Source of the DNA: Branchiostoma belcheri
Lineage: Eukaryota; Chordata; Leptocardii; Amphioxiformes; Branchiostomatidae
NCBI RefSeq assembly: GCF_001625305.1
Contig: NW_017804465.1
Coordinates: 1,250,793-1,314,792 of the forward strand
Direction of reading: 5' to 3'
DNA: 64,000 bases
The notes below the pieces were generated by a model. The model was given only the letters and a program-made list of their open reading frames with translations. It was not told where the DNA came from and made no database searches. Both the position numbers and the translations under genes were made by a program. Every line of letters begins with the position of its first letter. Within the stretch, counting starts at the first letter, position 1. Below are positions 33,587 to 45,300 of the stretch, piece by piece.

Positions 33587-35671
33587 TTAGTACAGAGTTA
33601 GTGGTGCTCCTGAGTTGTAGAAGTGGCCCTGGTTAAAGCTGTAGGCCGGCTCGTGTACTGAGTACGCTGCTGAGTACATGAGCGGGTCGCCCTGCACGAT
33701 GATCCAACTGTCCGGCGTCTGATCGGGCGTGCCTCCTCCTGGCGATGCGGTCTTCCCTTCCGGAGACGGTTGCGTGCTGCTGTCAGCTGGTGACGGCGCA
33801 GTTGGGGAGGGCGCACTCTGCAGAGGTCACAACAAATATGGTATAGGGTTACATTTACAATATTACATTTACAAAGTAATTAGGGCATTTACAAATGTTT
33901 GTCTTCATGAATTCACACAGGGATGGTCTAGCTCAACTACTGCTGTTTATTCTGGCTCGAAGACATCCATTTATGTGGTGACCAGCCCCTCTAACATAGT
34001 CCTGCTACTTGCTACATATGATATATGTAACCCACGCCAACACCACAATGGGTCTGCTACAGCACCAGTTACCATGGTGACAGACTTCTGGTCCAGGTCA
34101 TTGACCTTATTGTTTGAAAAAGAAGAAGAAGAGAAGAAGAAACAGATCAAAACGTAATATTCTTTCGTTCTAGGTAAGCATAACAGAAAGACACGTATCT
34201 AACTTAGTCGTCGGTGGCTAATGGACACTCCTCTGACCGATGGACACTGCCTTGCCACCGTATGATCTGCTTTGAGATTAATCTAGTCTGCGATTGTACC
34301 TACCTGGCTGTGGTTGTACGGCTGTGTGGTGTAGCCGTTGTGCCTGAGTTGTACTTACCTGGCTGTGGTTGTACGACTGCGTGGTGTAGCCGTTGTGCCT
34401 GAGTTGTACTTACCTGGCTGTGGTTGTACGGCTGTGTGGTGTAGCCGTTGTGCCTGAGTTGTACTTACCTGGGTGTGGTTGTACGGCTGTGTGGTGTAGC
34501 CGTTGTGCCTGAGTTGTACTTACCTGGGTGTGGTTGTACGGCTGTGAGGTGTAGCCGTTGTGCCTGAGTTGTACTTACCTGGCTGTGGTTGTACGGCTGT
34601 GTGGTGTAGCCGTTGTACCTGAGTTGTACTTACCTGGGTGTGGTTGTACGGCTGTGTGGTGTAGCCGTTGTGCCTGAGTTGTACTTACCTGGGTGTGGTT
34701 GTACGGCTGTGAGGTGTAGCCGTTGTGCCTGAGTTGTACTTACCTGGCTGTGGTTGTACGGCTGTGTGGTGTAGCCGTTGTGCCTGAGTTGTACTTACCT
34801 GGCTGTGGTTGTACGGCTGTGTGGTGTAGCCGTTGTGTCTGAGTTGTACTTACCTGGCTGTGGTTGTACGGCTGTGTGGTGTAGCCGTTGTACCTGAGTT
34901 GTACTTACCTGGGTGTGGTTGTACGACTGCGTGGTGTAGCCGTTGTGCCTGAGTTGTACTTACCTGGCTGTGGTTGTACGGCTGTGTGGTGTAGCCGTTG
35001 TGCCTGAGTTGTACTTACCTGGGTGTGGTTGTACGGCTGTGTGGTGTAGCCGTTGTGCCTGAGTTGTACTTACCTGGCTGTGGTTGTACGGCTGTGAGGT
35101 GTAGCCGTTGTGCCTGAGTTGTACTTACCTGGCTGTGGTTGTACGGCTGTGTGGTGTAGCCGTTGTGCCTGAGTTGTACTTACCTGGCTGTGGTTGTACG
35201 ACTGTGTGGTGTAGCCGTTGTGTCTGAGGCAGGCGTCGTCAGGCCGGTTCCCCACGTACCGCCGACGTACGGCTGGCGGTCGGCTGCGGGGTGGGACGCC
35301 GCCGGCTCCTGGGCGGGGCCCCGACAGGACTCGGGCGGGGACCGGGCGGGCCCCCGGCACACCTCGGCCGGGGACGGCACGGGAGACGGGCTACCCGAGG
35401 ACGACGGGGTACAGCCGTCGTAATGAAAATCCACTGGAAATGGAAGAAAAGGGCATTTCTATTACTATACTGCACGGATGAAAACTTCATGTCCTATTAG
35501 AAATATAATGGCTCTCCCAACAATGCACCATATATACACATGTCTCAGAATTGATAACACAATTATTTGTTAAAAATACATAAATGTGTACGACTAAAGT
35601 AAACATTTTACGTTAGTAAACTAACACTTTACTTGACCATCTCAATCAAATAGAAACTCTTGTTTGTTATG

Positions 35672-35707
<36 letters not shown>

Positions 35708-38700
35708 CCAGCAGTGTATGTATGTTTGTGTGCGTGCACGCGTGATTGTGTGTTTGTGAGCGTATGTGTGTGGAGTTTGGGCATTGGGAGACTTTGACGT
35801 CTTACCAGGGTACGCATTATGTGTTTTTCATGTTTGTGTATGTGTATGTGGAGTTGTACATGTGTATGGGTGTGGGTGCAGACATACCGGGATACGCCAT
35901 GCTCCTCCTGATGGCCTCCGGGTCCTTCTTCTTCCACTTACGGACCTCAGACATCATCTTGTCCACCTTGTCCGGGTGCAGCGCCCACAGACAGCCCTTG
36001 CGGTTCGGGTCGGCCTGGGACGGCTCGATCTTCAGGAAACACTTGTTCAGTGACAGGTTGTGCCGGACTGAGTTCTGCAACATGGTGAAAGAAAAAAATG
36101 TCAACTTTTAAAATAAGAATGACACGACACTGAGTTCTAGGCAACATGGTGGAAAAAAAACACAAAGATACTAGTATGTTGAATATCAATACAGCAAATT
36201 TTCAAATGAGAATGACACAACACTACCACAAACTTTCATGTTGAGATTTACCACATTTGGCTATTGCATTTTTACTCGGATGTCAACCCTGCGATGGACT
36301 ATAAAGTTTTACCACTCACGCCTGAAAGGACCCCTTCTCTTTTTGATAACTATGGTGGGTTCTTTAACGAGTTTAAGGTGTGATTCTCCTCAAGACGTGC
36401 CATCTACAGAAAAGCTTGGCATTGTCTCTATGCTTTGTCTAACTTAGATCTGTCAAGATTGTGTTGTCTTGGAATACACATTCTATCCTAAATTCCCACT
36501 ACAAACAAAAGCAGGTGAGCAAAAGGCAAACTTACTTTCCAGCCATCCGGCGCTGTTTTGAAGTAAGGGTAGTGCTCCCTGAAATGAAAAGAAATCAACT
36601 GCATATCATCTTGAGTATTGAGTAAATGATCAATCAGTGTGTTAGGATTGTAAAGTTCTTGATGTTTAAGTTGCAGCTGTTTTAGTTATACATTGTATAC
36701 AGATGGTGATTTGTTCAATTGAAAAAAATATGAAGGTAATGTCACTTCAAAACTATCCCAGTGTTTTATCAGTAAGTTTACAGGAATTGTGAAAAATTCA
36801 TTTTTGAAAATAAAATTTTTAAGTACAGCTAATGACTGGTGACTTATGGAAGTTGTAACTGGAAGTGCCGTAACGTTTGAAACTAACTGATAAACGTTCC
36901 GACACTTTACCTGATGAAGCTGTATATCTCCGTGACGGGCATGTTGCCGGTTCTACTCTTCATCATGGCCAGCGCGATCAGGCAGCTGTACGAGTAGGGA
37001 GGCTTCGGAAAAAACTCATCGTCCTCAGAGGTGTGAAAAATGTAAAATGTTTTATTTTATTGCAAATTCATGCCAGAGGGCTAAAAAAATTGCAAGAACA
37101 GAAGAAACATTTGGTACAAGAACAGGCAATTACACAGAGAACTACTGATAATCCCTAACAAACTACTGCCAGTACTGGTAAAATAAGGAGATCTTGTAAT
37201 TATGTAGATAGGAGATAGAAAAAGAAAAACGGAAAACTTAGGAAAGGAAATGAAGAGAAAGGCATTTCTGACTTGAAGCCGAAAAAGGGAACACTGGGAA
37301 GAGAGAATGCACAAGAAGAAGAAGCAGACAAGCAGGCGACAGAACTTTCATTAACGTTGAAGGTGGTCGCCTTTAATCTCCAAGCAGATCTTTTGGTGGG
37401 GGTAAGACCGTATCAAATTGGCCAGCCTGTATGATGGGGAAATTGTTACAGACTGACAAATTTGATACTGTCTTACTCCCACCAAAAGATCTGCTTGGAG
37501 ATTAGTCGCTTTAACTGAAAGAAGAAGAAGCACAAGCAACAACATTGAGCGGAAAATAACATCAACACCAACCTCCGAGTCTTGTGCAGAACATCCCTGT
37601 AGCCGGTTAGCTGACGGCGAGTCGGCAAAGCCGCTGTACCGAGGGCTGGCTTCGGAGGGCGGGCTCGGGCTGCCGCTGGACGCGGAGCCGTAACCCACGA
37701 AGTCGTTCCTGTACTTCATGTGTGCGTTGTTGTCCTGGTTTATGGAGTTGTAGTTGTGTCCATGCTGCATGTGCCCGGTGGTTGCACGGACACCGCCTGG
37801 GACGGAGTCGGTGTACATCCCCGTCCTGGAGAAGACGTTTGTAAGAGATAGTAGAATATTCATCAATCAGTGACTGTTTTAAAGGTAGAAACACGTACAT
37901 GCGTACCTCCAAATTTGCGATGTCGATTGTATATCTTGATCACGGAGTGACCTAGTCTCGCGAGAACACGAGACAAGGTCGAAACTTGTGCGGGTCTTGT
38001 ATTATAAGGGTTTGTAACTGCACCTTGTACGTGATTGTAAGCTATATGACATTGAACGTGACATGCTGTTTAGAACAATCCACCTGAACAAAATGTGTAA
38101 AGGTAGAACAAGAAAAGAGATCATGATTTAATCATCTCATGACTACCACTTACATCATCACCATAATCTCCAAGCAGATCAAACGCAGGCAAGGCAGTAT
38201 CCATTGGCCAGAAGAGTGTCCATAGCTATAGGTGGGGAAATGGATACTGCCTGGCAAATGGATACAGACTGGCCAACTTGATACTGTCTTACCCCCACCG
38301 AAAGATCTGCTTGGAGACCATGCACTTAGCCCCATGGGCATGAACACGCAATAAATAAAGTACAGTACACAATAAACAAAGTATACCTGACGCCGCACGG
38401 GTACGGCTGAGAGACAGGCGAGAAAGTCCTCGGGTTCACGATCACAGGATGGTCGCCTGGAAACTCCGGGCCGCCGCCTGAGTACTTCTCATGGCACGGA
38501 AAACTGTAGTCATGGAAGTACGGATAGTACCACCCTGCAGACTTCTGTTGCCAGTCCCGTGCATAGTTGTAGGAATCCCCTGCTGTAAGACCGCCGTAGT
38601 TCGGGTCGTGTGTGAGAGAGAGTTGGTCGATGGTGTTGGTCAGGACTTGCTGCATTTCTGCCCGTAGTTCTTGGATGGTGTCCTGCACAATGTAGTTCAT

Positions 38701-38826
38701 ATCGTTTGGAGCACAAGATGGCGGCGGCAGGAAGACGATGGAAGTGTCGGCTGGCGGGCTCACCTGTACCTGAGTTCGTGACGTGCCCTCACCGGCAGAC
38801 AATCTCATCAAGTCGGGCATTAACAT
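33587..38826 (-). CDS. FoxN1/4: FoxN1/4 forkhead transcription factor
   Basis: Nuclear winged-helix DNA-binding protein. Exons on the minus strand: 38826-38387, 37825-37573, 37023-36911, 36578-36536, 36074-35888, 35433-35184, 33817-33587. The forkhead begins near residue 238 ([18 protein letters not shown]) and continues through [20 protein letters not shown] and [15 protein letters not shown], all FoxN1/4-like. The N-terminal ~230 residues are Ser/Pro/Tyr-rich. Phases agree to exon 5. Exon 6, read in the frame set by exon 5, ends in phase 2, whereas exon 7 makes sensible sequence ([18 protein letters not shown] ... [10 protein letters not shown]) only from phase 0, so one base is missing or another donor is used. 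Vertebrate FoxN1 and FoxN4 act in thymus and retina/cilia development; the role here is inferred only. Confidence 0.85.
33955..34135 (+). repeat. Dispersed repeat 'TGCTACATAATG', copy 2
   Basis: Shares GTGACCAGCCCCTCTAACAT and CAGTTACCATGGTGACAGAC with 15074-15310, 46945-47075 and 55528-55655. It lies in the last FoxN1/4 intron. A fragment of a CTCCAAGCAGA MITE (ATGGACACTCCTCTGACCGA, GATCTGCTTTGAGATTA) follows at about 34215-34285. Confidence 0.65.
34291..35228. repeat. 17-unit minisatellite of a FoxN1/4 exon-intron boundary
   Basis: Seventeen units of exactly 55 bp. On the gene (minus) strand each unit contains GGCTACACCACACAGCCGTA, CAACCACAGCCAG and then GTAAGTACAACTCAGG: the last codons of exon 6 plus its splice donor. 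Donor sites recur every 55 bp from plus-strand 35182 down to 34302; sixteen are GTAAGT, the farthest is GTAGGT. Because 55 is not a multiple of 3, each extra unit included shifts the frame, and one frame meets TAA at every donor. Variants include GGCTG/GGGTG and GTGTG/GTGAG. Confidence 0.95.
35668..35706. repeat. (TG)n microsatellite
   Basis: About 18 TG units in intron 5 of FoxN1/4, with further TG-rich DNA to about 35880. Confidence 0.9.
36238..36415 (+). repeat. Dispersed repeat 'GGTTTGAACCACTCACACC', divergent copy
   Basis: GATTTACCACATTTGGCTAT, TTACCACTCACGCCTGAAAG and CTTCTCTTTTTGATAACTAT align with 30672-30893. It is in FoxN1/4 intron 4. Confidence 0.55.
37375..37507. mobile_element. 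MITE, 'CTCCAAGCAGA' family, probable Mutator-like
   Basis: TIRs AATCTCCAAGCAGATCTTTT and AAAAGATCTGCTTGGAGATT enclose a second inverted block (AGTATCAAATTGGCCAG type). Flanks GTCGCCTTT and GTCGCTTT look like an imperfect 9-bp target duplication. It lies in FoxN1/4 intron 2. Confidence 0.75.
38163..38318. mobile_element. MITE, 'CTCCAAGCAGA' family
   Basis: ATCTCCAAGCAGATCAAACG at the left and AAAGATCTGCTTGGAGA at the right, with ATGGATACTGCCTGGC inside. FoxN1/4 intron 1. A LINE-like tail (CATGGGCATGAACACGCAAT, AAATAAAG) abuts it at about 38325-38362. Confidence 0.75.
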
Positions 38827-39365
38827 TCAAATTTCCCGCCCAAAAGTGACGGGCCTGATTGTCGTCATTTGCATAAGAAGGGATACTAACTGATAGTCTT
38901 ATCTGTCTTTGTTGGCCGATTCTTAAACGATTAGCAACCTTTTATTAATAGTACAGGTCATAATCATGTGTCGAATGAGCTGGTCGAATTGTCTATGCTC
39001 AATGAGTCAATAGTCAATACACAATGACATGAGCAATATGATAGCACTTTGCGCGTTACACAATTTAGTGTTTAGTGCGACGTCATTCAGTACTGTACAT
39101 TAAATGTTGTGTCATTTTGGACTTTGATTATAACGTTCTGGCATGAATTTTATTGATACTGACTCTGGGAACAGAGAACTTATGAATTTCCTGAAAGAGC
39201 CTAAATTTTCGGCTCCATTTATGCATTTGTGTCGTACCACGTACAGCCGCTAGGTGCCGCTCTTACAGAGGTCAGAGGTCAAACGTCTGTTTTTGTGTAC
39301 TGAATGGAATGCTTTGCGTTTGAATTTTTGCCCAAATTCACTGAACACCGAACAAAGTGGACGCC
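38827..39365. promoter_or_regulatory. Shared divergent promoter interval, FoxN1/4 and FBH1
   Basis: 539 bp between two start codons pointing apart. Next to the FoxN1/4 start lies TTTCCCGC (38832-38839), a consensus E2F site, and an octamer ATTTGCAT (38867-38874). The FBH1 start has a good Kozak context (GACGCCATGG). No TATA box seen on either side. A bidirectional promoter is an inference from spacing. Confidence 0.5.
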
Positions 39366-42300
39366 ATGGAGTGTGAGGAGGTACAAGAAGAGCTACAGTC
39401 TCCTACAAGGTCATCGGTTTCTCTTCCAGAAGGTCAGCAAAATGGCGGTAACGCCCGAGATTTCGAACACTTGAAAATCCCCCCTCCCCCCAAGATGGCC
39501 TCCACCAACCCGTCTGGACTTGCCCAAACGACAACTTCAGCTGAAGACGGGCCACAGGAAAAACGGAGAAAGATCACCATGGACCCGGGGGCGTGTCTGG
39601 AATACTCCAACTCTGAAGTAGGTGCGAACCCTCTCAAAAATCCTCTGTTGGTGAAGAAGAGTAGCAAGAACATCAATGAAATTCTCATGCCACGGAAACC
39701 AAGGGACAACAAAAATGGAAAGAAAGTGCCCACCACAAGTTCTGGCCGGGTGTTCACAAGGTTTAGAAAGGCCAGTACCTTTACTTCGACTCAATCCCAA
39801 GGCGTGGCAGGCGCGAACTTGGCAATGAACAACAGAATGAAGGATTCCAAAATGGACGACTTTTTCATCAGAGACAACAAAGACAACTCCAGAAATCCAT
39901 CCAAAAACCCTTGCACATCTTCGCCAGACAAGAGTACTCACAACTCGAAGGGACAGAACTTCAAAAGGACATGGACAGGAACACAAAAGGCGTCAACATC
40001 ATCAACTATAACAACAGAAACATGTCTACGGACACCGACAAAGACTAGTAATATTGCAGCATTTTCCATGTCTTCTCCGAGTTCCAGTTCACAAAAGACT
40101 AGCCCAGGTTTGTTTGTAGACTGGTTTATTTTATATCATTTTCAAGCATGTTTGCAGCTCTAGGGCTGAATGGCACAGTTTGTACAATGCCACATAATGA
40201 TGAAAATATACAATATATTATATATTCTAACTAGTTAAAATACACACTTAACTTGTTATTAGTTAACATACACACTTAAGTTATACAAATTTGGTCAATA
40301 CTACAATAAAATTCTTGTAATTTGTATACAATTACTAAATACTTTATATTCTACAATTCAAAACAGGTGCTCACAGAGTCAGTCCAGGGTCCAGGGTGTT
40401 CAAATGGCCGCCTAAGAAATCCTCCCAGTCAGTGCCGATCACTACATCACCAGACACCACAACTCACATCTTTGTGTGTAGTCCTGACAGGGGTCATGTC
40501 AGGTCATCTGGTGCCTTGTCTTGGACTTCTAGTTCAAGTTCACAAAGTAGTGCTGGGTCTTCCTCGTCTGGACAAACGTCTACAAGTGATTCCTCTTCAC
40601 CAAGTGCTGCTGGGGTTGTGAGGAACATCTTTGGTAAGGCAGCGGATGGTACAGGTGGTTCTTCAGGTAATTTTAAAAAACTTGATCAAGATTGAAATTA
40701 AGTTTAAGTGACTGAGGGTGGAATGAAAGATGCTTTTACTAGTAGACTTTTTCTAGTTTTAGTATATACATGTATATATTAAGTGAATACTTGACTTAAT
40801 GTTAGAAGAACAACAATAAGTGAATGATTTTTAGAACAAATTTATTTGCCCAGGGTGGCCTAGCCTATCTCCATGTCATAGCACTTGTTTACTGTATGTC
40901 CCTGGAAAACATACATTACAGTACATATAACCTCATACATACAGACATGGCCATGGTTTATGTTTTTATACAGTTTCACAGGCACAGCCAGCCTCCAAAG
41001 AAGGTGAACAGCAGCAGTCATCACTGGACGACTCAGAACTAGACACCCTCCTGGCCAACTACAACATGGACCAGTGCACATCCCAACAACGCACTAGCAC
41101 GGACAACAGCAACAAGTTCGGCCTGTTTGGCGTCTCCAGCAGTTGCCATGGAAACGATGACGACAGCTCTGACGGGGAAGACTCACGGCCAAACCCGTTT
41201 GAGATGTTACCAGACGAGCTGTTGGAGAACATCTTCTGTCAGATGCCGATGTTGGACCTGTGTCTGCATCTCAGCCTGGTGTGTCAGCGCTGGAGGGAAC
41301 TTATTCAGAGGGAGACGGTGAGGAGTTCTATGCCTGAATTGGGTAGGGTTAGGATTAGGCACGGTTCTGGATAGTCTCTGCTTATCCAAGAACATAGATT
41401 TGCCCAGGCACAGTCCTGGATAGTCTCTATATAGTGTATGTATCCAAAAACGCAGATTTGCAGATGTTGGACCTGTGTCTGCACCTCAGTCTGGTCTGTC
41501 AGCGCTGGAGAGAACTTATCCAGAGGGACACCGTGAGTAGTTATTTTATCTAGAATTGTGCTTGTCTACATTGTAGTTCTGTGACTGAATGGGTTAGGGT
41601 TAGGATCAGGTATTACAGTTATGGATCTGAGCCTGGTGTGTCAGCGCTGGAGGGACATCATACAAAGGGACACTGTGAGTATACAGAAGTGTGCCTATCG
41701 GGACCAGGCACGGTTCTGGATAGCCTCTATTGTATCCAGAACCGTGTTTACTACAGTAGTTCTAAGCCTGAATGGGTTAGGGTTAGAATCAGGCATGGTT
41801 CTGGATTTCAAGAAAGTAGGTTTGTCCCAGGCACAGTTCTGGGGCAAATCTACGGAAGTAATCTTTATTTTGTACAGTCAAACCTGTACAAGTGACATGT
41901 GAACACTTTCTGATGGCCCCTTATATAATTTTTCCCATATATTACTTACATAATTTTTGCCATTGACACAACCAATAAGAATCTTATCTATAGTGACCAC
42001 CTGTACATGTCCACATAGACCAGATTTTAGCGGTTTTCTTGTTCAATTTATGACTGTATTTCCAACTCTAACCAGCTGTCCTACATTTTCTAATCTCACC
42101 AGTTCATCCCATGGAAGAAGAAGTACCACAAGCTGAAGCAGGGGTGCCCTGAAACTGTCCAGGAGGTCAATGACCTGATGAGAACACACAGCATCACGGC
42201 TACAAAGGACGGCTGTCTGCTTCAGCTCATCAGGTAAACAAAGGGTTCAGTGGCGTAAAAGTTTTTCATATTTGCTGCCGATCTCGAGTTTTGATAGCTA

Positions 42301-45300
42301 GCAAACATGAGATTGAGAGGTCACAGGTTTGATTGCTGTAATTCCTGGCTTATAGACATTATGTCCTTGGGAAAGGCAGCTTACACGACTTTGAATGGGG
42401 AAGTAAAAGGTGGTGTAAGGAGAGGGATGAGCTTTCCCTTCCTGTTCCGTGCCCTGAACACAGTGGAGTAACAACCCACTGCCCCTACAGCCTCAAACAA
42501 GGCTGGCAATGAAAACATACATTGCCATGGCGACAGTGGTTGCTGTTAGGGTTATTGTTTGCATGGCACTGCCATCATTTCATGATTTTGAGGAAGACTT
42601 GGTACTTGTTAAGTCTAGACAGATACAGTGCACTCCTCCCCTGAGTGTATAGTGAACGAGCCCCAGGGTTACAGAAAGTATGGCCATCCGGAGCAGAGAG
42701 ATCTTCCCATTGCAAGGGTTTCCAGGAATGTGGGCATAGATGTGGGTCAGAGACATGCCTGTGGACATTCCATTCCTGTGGACAAAATGCCTGTACAATT
42801 CCTATAATTCTTGCAGACTGCACACAATACTGTACCATTAGGCTCCTCCCTGAGACGTCGCCAAAAAAGGTTACAGGACTAGTACTGCCTTTTACATTTT
42901 TTTCTACCACGTGCAGGGCATGGTCAGTTCTAAATCTCTTGTTGCTGAAAACTTTATTTCCCCAGATACATGTCTAGTTGGCAGAAGCGAGAGGAGGCGG
43001 CCATCTTGTCTCGCCTACAGACCCACCCCCTGTCTACAGCAGCACAGGACCTCATCAGGACCAGGGCAAAGGACTGTCTTATAGATGGGGTGAGAACTTT
43101 ACAGTAGTGGTAATACTATAGAACCAAAAGGTCCTGGGTTCGATCCCCGGACACCCCCAGTCTGCATCAGCACAGGACCTCATCAGGACCAGGGCTGGGG
43201 ACTGTCTTATAGACGGGGTGAGATTAACATTAAGTGCTACTAGTACTGAGTATCTGCTTTGGAAACAATAGCCATTCCTTCAATTACCAGAGTTGAGGTG
43301 TTCAAAAACTTTTTTTTCCTAGAACTTTGTAGAGTGGAACTCATTGCTGTAGGTGCATTATCATTAGATAGCTTTAAACAATGATTGCAGTTAGATGTGC
43401 AAAGATTTAGGTGTAACAAGTCATTCTATGTAATCAGCTACCTCTGTGCCACTTACTTGTGAAGCAGGTGTGTTATGCAGAATTTTAGTTATACTGGCCA
43501 TATAGATACAGGTACAAAAATGTCCTAATTGACTTCTGTAGGTGTCACAGTGAAACATACATGTACTGTAACAGTTACTGTTCTGTATACCTGCTAGGCC
43601 TGTCCAGCCTGGTCAGTGGTGGCGGCTGTGGTGGTCCTGTCCACTTCGGTCAGTGATATCCAGACCCTTCTGCGTGTGCTGACCAGACACCCCACCCCCT
43701 GTATGATAGTGGACGTGCTGGAGGGACTGTACTGTATCGCTACTCTACTCTTCTCTCTGAGGACTCACTTCAAAATCAACATGGGGTGAGAACTATTGTT
43801 GTCACCTAATTTGAAAATTTTATAGCACTGATGGATTTTTATACAGTAGATGATAATATATGTATTAGCATTATGCAATTTGCAAAGTGACCAGTCTGAA
43901 ATAGAAAGAAACCCTTTCTCTCAAGCACTTTGCAATATGTTAGTTGTCAACAGTGAGTTGTGTAGTGGAAAGAGTATGTTGCTACATTGTAAGAAAAAAG
44001 AACTGTTGCAATGTAAAGCAAGTAGGTTCAATCTAGCTACTTGCTACATTGTGCCTAGTTAGTCCTTAATCTAAAGCAACATTGAAGAGAGTCAATGATG
44101 ATTTTAAAACTGTGTCCTTCCAGTCTCCACTACCGTCTGTTCTACACCCTGTACCTGTATGAGAACTGATAATAATGAACCGTGTGTTCCAGCCTCCACT
44201 ACCGCCTGTTCTACACCCTGTACCTGTATGAGAACGCCTCCTCCGTCTCCTGTGGTCAGCTGACTGCTCTCAAGGGCAAACCCAGAGGTCAACAGTCCAT
44301 GATGAGACACAGGTCAGAGGGCAAAGTTCGGTGTTCTAAACTTTCGCATTCCTTAATAATGGCATACGAAAATTGCTGTGTTTTAGATCTGATTTTAGAA
44401 AGGTCAGTGTTCTAGCCAGGATTTTTTCATAGCTTAGGGGTCGGGTACAGAAGAGCAACTTTTGTGGCACAAATCACACATTGAGCCGAAATATTTTAAA
44501 ACTCATAACCCCCTGAGACACTATTTCTTGTTTAGTGAGGAACAGATTTTGTGAAGTTAAGGTTTTTTGCTATAGCTTCATTCTTAACTTATATTTTCAT
44601 TTTTTTGCAAGATTTATGAAGGTTCTCCCTCCCCAAACACCCCTATGGTGGTTGAAACTTAGCATAGGTGTCAAAATTATAGCATAGGGGTCAAAATTAT
44701 AGCATAGGGGTCAAAATTATCGCATAGGGGTCAAAATTATAGCATAGGAGGCCCCTATGCTAAAAAGGCCTGGCTGGAACACTGAAGGTGAATCTACAGA
44801 TACATCAATTTTCTGAAACACATAATGTGTTATTTCTGACATTACTGTATCACAGATCAGGCAAAGACCGAGTGCGCCTGTCTCATGAACAACTCCGGAT
44901 CATCAACCATGAACTCAAACCCAGAGAAACCATCAAGATTATTGCATTTGCAGGTAAATACAAGTTCACAATCACACACAATTCTCTAAATTAGTCTAAT
45001 ATTAAACTGAGTCTAAACTGAACACAGCTTACTGTGTGTGAACAGTGCTAATGATAAGATCTGGCTCAAGTGTTTGTTTGAACCTCACTGCCGTCTTTGT
45101 AGCTAAGGAATTTTTCACTGTCTTGTATGTTGATGTTCTGTTATTCATGTCTGTCATTGTACCAAATATACGTGTGACTGTGATGTAAAAATTTTGTAGT
45201 GTGGTGAAGAGCTTGGCTTAAATGCATTTTTTGTTTCCAGTTTGATGTAGTGAACTGTGTATTTTGCAGGTACAGGCAAGACTACAACCCTGGTAGAGTA

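Noticed and set aside
33598..33816. Arg-rich 73-codon frame as FoxN1/4 C-terminus
   Set aside because: The overlapping frame ending GAPLTLY has far more protein-like composition; the Arg-rich one is kept only as the outcome if the phase-2 junction is real.
34291..35228. Regular array resembling a CRISPR
   Set aside because: Units are contiguous with no unique spacers, and they derive from a eukaryotic exon edge.
43120..43152. tRNA gene (GGTTCGATCCCC)
   Set aside because: Only a T-arm-like segment; no acceptor stem or D-arm. Treated as SINE debris, like 3948-4108 and 25262-25372.
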